From Enterococcus saigonensis (GTDB taxonomy: Bacteria; Bacillota; Bacilli; Lactobacillales; Enterococcaceae): 64,000 nt of DNA. This document shows positions 61,779 to 64,000 of the stretch, in pieces (the first letter of the stretch is position 1; each line of letters begins with the position of its first letter). A program made the translations under genes and the position numbers. The notes beneath the pieces are model-generated. The model did not search any database. It was given only the letters and a program-made list of their open reading frames with translations, and was not told the origin of the DNA. The stretch spans positions 186,001-250,000 of the forward strand of contig NZ_AP022822.1 of NCBI RefSeq assembly GCF_011397115.1, written 5' to 3'.

Positions 61779-61818
61779 AGCTGAATATGGAAGTATAATT
61801 AGATATGAAAATTCAGCT
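61779..61818 (+). promoter_or_regulatory. glmU promoter region with inverted repeat
   Basis: AGCTGAAT (61779-61786) and ATTCAGCT (61811-61818) flank TATAAT (61794-61799). The -35 is weak (AGGACA, 19 bp away). The remaining gap back to the gfr-type terminator shows nothing else recognisable apart from the DnaA-like pair at 61663. Confidence 0.4.
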
Positions 61819-61917
61819 TAAAATTGGTCTATCTGGCTTATCCTTGATTTGCTTGAAATGAAACAGTGATTGGGATAAACTAAAACGGAAGTGAAAAACT
61901 TGAAATGAGGGGAATAC

Positions 61918-63291
61918 ATGACAGAGCGTTACGGAATTATTTTAGCGGCGGGCAAAGGTACACGCATGAAATCAAAATTATATAAAGTTTTACACCCAGT
62001 TTGTGGAAAACCAATGGTAGAACACATTATTAACCGTGTGGAAGAAACACAACCAAAGGAAATCATTACAATTGTCGGACACGGCGCTGAAATGGTAAAA
62101 GAACAATTAGGCAATCGTAGTGAATATGCCTTACAAGCAGAGCAACTTGGCACTGGTCATGCGGTGATGCAAGCAGCGCAATTTTTAGAAGGCAAAAAAG
62201 GGACAACACTGGTAATCAGTGGTGATACGCCACTTTTGACAACAGCGACATTAAATAATTTATTTGAATATCACCAAGGAAAAAACGCAAGTGCAACAAT
62301 TTTAACTGCACAAGCACCAAATCCAGCAGGTTATGGTAGAATTATCCGCGATCATGTTGGCATTGTGGAAAAGATTGTGGAACAAAAAGATGCCTCACCA
62401 GAGGAAGCACGGGTAAAAGAAATTAATACTGGCACCTATTGTTTTGATAACGAATTGCTTTTTGATGCGTTGGGTAAATTAAACACGGATAATGCGCAAG
62501 GAGAATATTACTTAACCGATATTATTGAAATTTTAAAATCTGAAGGCAAAATTGTAGCGGCTTACCAAACAGAAGATTTTGATGAATCACTTGGTGTTAA
62601 TGATCGAGTAGCTTTAGCAGAGGCAAATCGGATTATGCGTAATCGCATTAATCATCAACATATGGTAAATGGGGTTAGTTTCATTAATCCTGCGGCAACC
62701 TATATTGATGCTGGCGTGGAAATTGGTGCTGAAACGGTAATTGAACCAGGCGTTTATCTAAAAGGTCAGACTGTTATTGGCAATGAATGTTTAATTACAT
62801 CTGGTTCTGAAATTGTGGATAGTAAAATTGGTGATCATGTAATTGTGAAGTCTTCTTGCATTGAAGAAAGTGTTGTACACAATCATGTGGATATTGGCCC
62901 ATTTGCTCATTTACGGCCAAAAGCTGAAATTAAAGAAACTGCCCATATTGGCAACTTTGTTGAAGTGAAAAATGCAGAGGTTGGCGAAGGTACCAAAGTT
63001 GGTCATTTAACTTATGTAGGAGACGCAACTTTAGGAAAAGAAATTAATGTCGGTTGTGGCGTTGTTTTTGTGAACTATGACGGTAAAAATAAACATCATA
63101 CCACAGTTGGCGATAATGCGTTTATTGGTTCGGCTTCTAACTTGGTTGCGCCAATTAATGTTGGTGCAGGCGCATTTATCGCGGCTGGTTCAACGATTAA
63201 TCAAGACGTACCAAAAGATGCAATGGGAATTGCCCGCGCACGCCAAGTCAATAAAGAAGATTATGCAAAAAAATTACCATATCATAACTAA
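61918..63291 (+). CDS. glmU: Bifunctional UDP-GlcNAc pyrophosphorylase / GlcN-1-P acetyltransferase
   Basis: A 457-residue two-domain enzyme. The N-terminal uridylyltransferase has ILAAGKGTRMKSKLYKVLHPVCGKPMVEH, and the C-terminal left-handed beta-helix acetyltransferase (from about residue 250) ends in the hexapeptide repeats and NVGAGAFIAAGSTINQDVPKDAM. It supplies UDP-GlcNAc for peptidoglycan and wall polymers. The ATG follows GAGGGGAATAC. prs comes next, the usual Firmicute order. Confidence 0.97.
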   Translation: MTERYGIILAAGKGTRMKSKLYKVLHPVCGKPMVEHIINRVEETQPKEIITIVGHGAEMVKEQLGNRSEYALQAEQLGTGHAVMQAAQFLEGKKGTTLVISGDTPLLTTATLNNLFEYHQGKNASATILTAQAPNPAGYGRIIRDHVGIVEKIVEQKDASPEEARVKEINTGTYCFDNELLFDALGKLNTDNAQGEYYLTDIIEILKSEGKIVAAYQTEDFDESLGVNDRVALAEANRIMRNRINHQHMVNGVSFINPAATYIDAGVEIGAETVIEPGVYLKGQTVIGNECLITSGSEIVDSKIGDHVIVKSSCIEESVVHNHVDIGPFAHLRPKAEIKETAHIGNFVEVKNAEVGEGTKVGHLTYVGDATLGKEINVGCGVVFVNYDGKNKHHTTVGDNAFIGSASNLVAPINVGAGAFIAAGSTINQDVPKDAMGIARARQVNKEDYAKKLPYHN

Positions 63292-63317
63292 AAGAAGCTA
63301 ATTATTTTGGAATAAAC

Positions 63318-63374
63318 AAAAAAGTTCGGATTATATCACCATTTCAAAGTTGGTATAGTTCGGATTTTTTTTGG
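63318..63374 (+). terminator. Hairpin after glmU containing two PurBox-like repeats
   Basis: A long stem using several G-U pairs ends in eight Ts, so it can terminate glmU. It also holds a direct repeat of GTTCGG (63324-63329 and 63358-63363): ATAGTTCGGATTT at 63355-63367 matches the reverse PurBox AWWGTTCGGWWWT exactly and AAAGTTCGGATTA at 63321-63333 misses by one base. Confidence 0.55.
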
Positions 63375-63538
63375 TGGGCGTTGTTTTAAATTTGTAAATT
63401 GGATTTTTATAAGCGACTTTCTCATAAAATTCACTTTGAAAACACTTTCCTACTTGATTTATTAAGCAAAAATGACTACTATTTACTAGGAAGATCAGAC
63501 AAAAGTAGTTTTAATTGCAGAAGAAAGCGGAGGTTCTC

Positions 63539-64000
63539 ATGTCAAATCATTATTTCGATCCAAGATTGAAGATTTTTGCCTTGAATTCAAATCGTCCTTT
63601 GGCGGAAAAAATCGCGGAGGCGGTCGGTGTCGAATTAGGAAAATGCTCAGTAAACCAATTTAGTGATGGCGAAATTCAAGTCAACATTGAAGAAAGTATT
63701 CGGGGTGCTCACGTCTATGTAATTCAGTCCACATCAAGTCCTGTCAACGATAACTTGATGGAATTATTAATTATGATTGATGCCTTAAAACGAGCAAGTG
63801 CCAAAACAATTAACGTGGTGATGCCTTATTACGGTTATGCACGACAAGATAGAAAGGCACGTTCAAGAGAACCAATTACTGCAAAATTAGTTGCAAACAT
63901 GATTGAAAAAGCAGGCGCAAACCGCGTCTTAACTTTAGATTTACATGCGGCGCAAATCCAAGGATTCTTTGATATTCCAGTGGATCATTTAATGGGCGCA
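63539..64000 (+). CDS. prs: Ribose-phosphate pyrophosphokinase (PRPP synthase), 5' part
   Basis: The first 154 codons of a class I PRPP synthase, running off the window. It begins MSNHYFDPRLKIFALNSNRPLAEKIAEAVG. Motifs are FSDGEIQVNIEES, the ATP-binding MPYYGYARQDRKARSREPI and the metal-binding LDLHAAQIQGFFDIPVDH. The ATG follows GCGGAGGTTCTC. Promoter-like TTGAAA (63436-63441) and TATTAA (63460-63465) precede it. PRPP feeds purine synthesis and is the PurR effector. Confidence 0.97.
   Translation, partial: MSNHYFDPRLKIFALNSNRPLAEKIAEAVGVELGKCSVNQFSDGEIQVNIEESIRGAHVYVIQSTSSPVNDNLMELLIMIDALKRASAKTINVVMPYYGYARQDRKARSREPITAKLVANMIEKAGANRVLTLDLHAAQIQGFFDIPVDHLMGA

Noticed and set aside
61633..61917. 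Origin of replication near the DnaA-like boxes.
   Set aside because: Only one overlapping pair, no AT-rich unwinding element, no dnaA or dnaN.

Overview
The window is a low-GC Firmicute chromosome, most likely Enterococcus or a close Enterococcaceae relative. The pointers are the backbone order ispE / zinc-uptake adc genes / purR / glmU / prs, which I recall from enterococcal chromosomes; strong AGGAGG-type ribosome binding sites; sugar PTS systems; an Rgg-type regulator; mprF; and a trehalose/beta-phosphoglucomutase locus. The genus is inferred from synteny and protein character, not from a search.

Layout. 1-12.9 kb is a glycan-catabolism island: a GH1 glucosidase with a ROK kinase, an Rgg regulator with a divergent 12-codon mini-gene, and a complex/high-mannose N-glycan cluster (GH92, GntR-LacI-type repressor, divergent GH125, GH38, GH20). 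13-18 kb holds rny and mprF. 18-24.5 kb is a trehalose (or maltose) locus: treR, pgmB and a GH65 phosphorylase, divergent from a PTS EIIBCA. 24.5-27.5 kb has a flavin disulfide oxidoreductase, hsp20 and ispE. 27.7-38.4 kb is a complete type I-B (Cst/Tneap-like) CRISPR-Cas system, cas6-cas8b-cas7-cas5-cas3-cas4-cas1-cas2, followed by a 35-repeat array. 38.5-47.5 kb holds lemA and a TPM-domain gene, an esterase, a DUF2087 regulator, adcACB, purR and a second hydrolase. 47.5-54 kb is a cellobiose-type PTS operon with its 6-phospho-beta-glucosidase and a divergent LicR-type regulator. 54-61.6 kb is a LevR-type sigma-54 activator plus a mannose-family PTS and two SIS-domain deglycases, matching the gfr (glucoselysine/fructoselysine) operon plan. 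61.9 kb to the end is glmU and the start of prs.

How the parts work together. The window is dominated by host- and food-glycan use. Exo-mannosidases and a hexosaminidase trim N-glycans; PTS operons import trehalose, beta-glucosides and probably Amadori compounds; each is tied to a local regulator and several to visible operator or cre-like sites. Immunity is concentrated in the CRISPR-Cas block, which sits between ispE and the adc/purR backbone.

Most noteworthy: the stand-alone 12-codon gene beside the Rgg regulator (possible leaderless signalling peptide); a multi-helix structured element at 3666-3848 ending in a terminator; a consensus sigma-54 promoter buried in the terminator hairpin of its own activator gene; a complete type I-B CRISPR-Cas in an Enterococcus-like backbone; and a structured 5' leader between the array and lemA. 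No rRNA, tRNA, transposase or prophage gene was seen.
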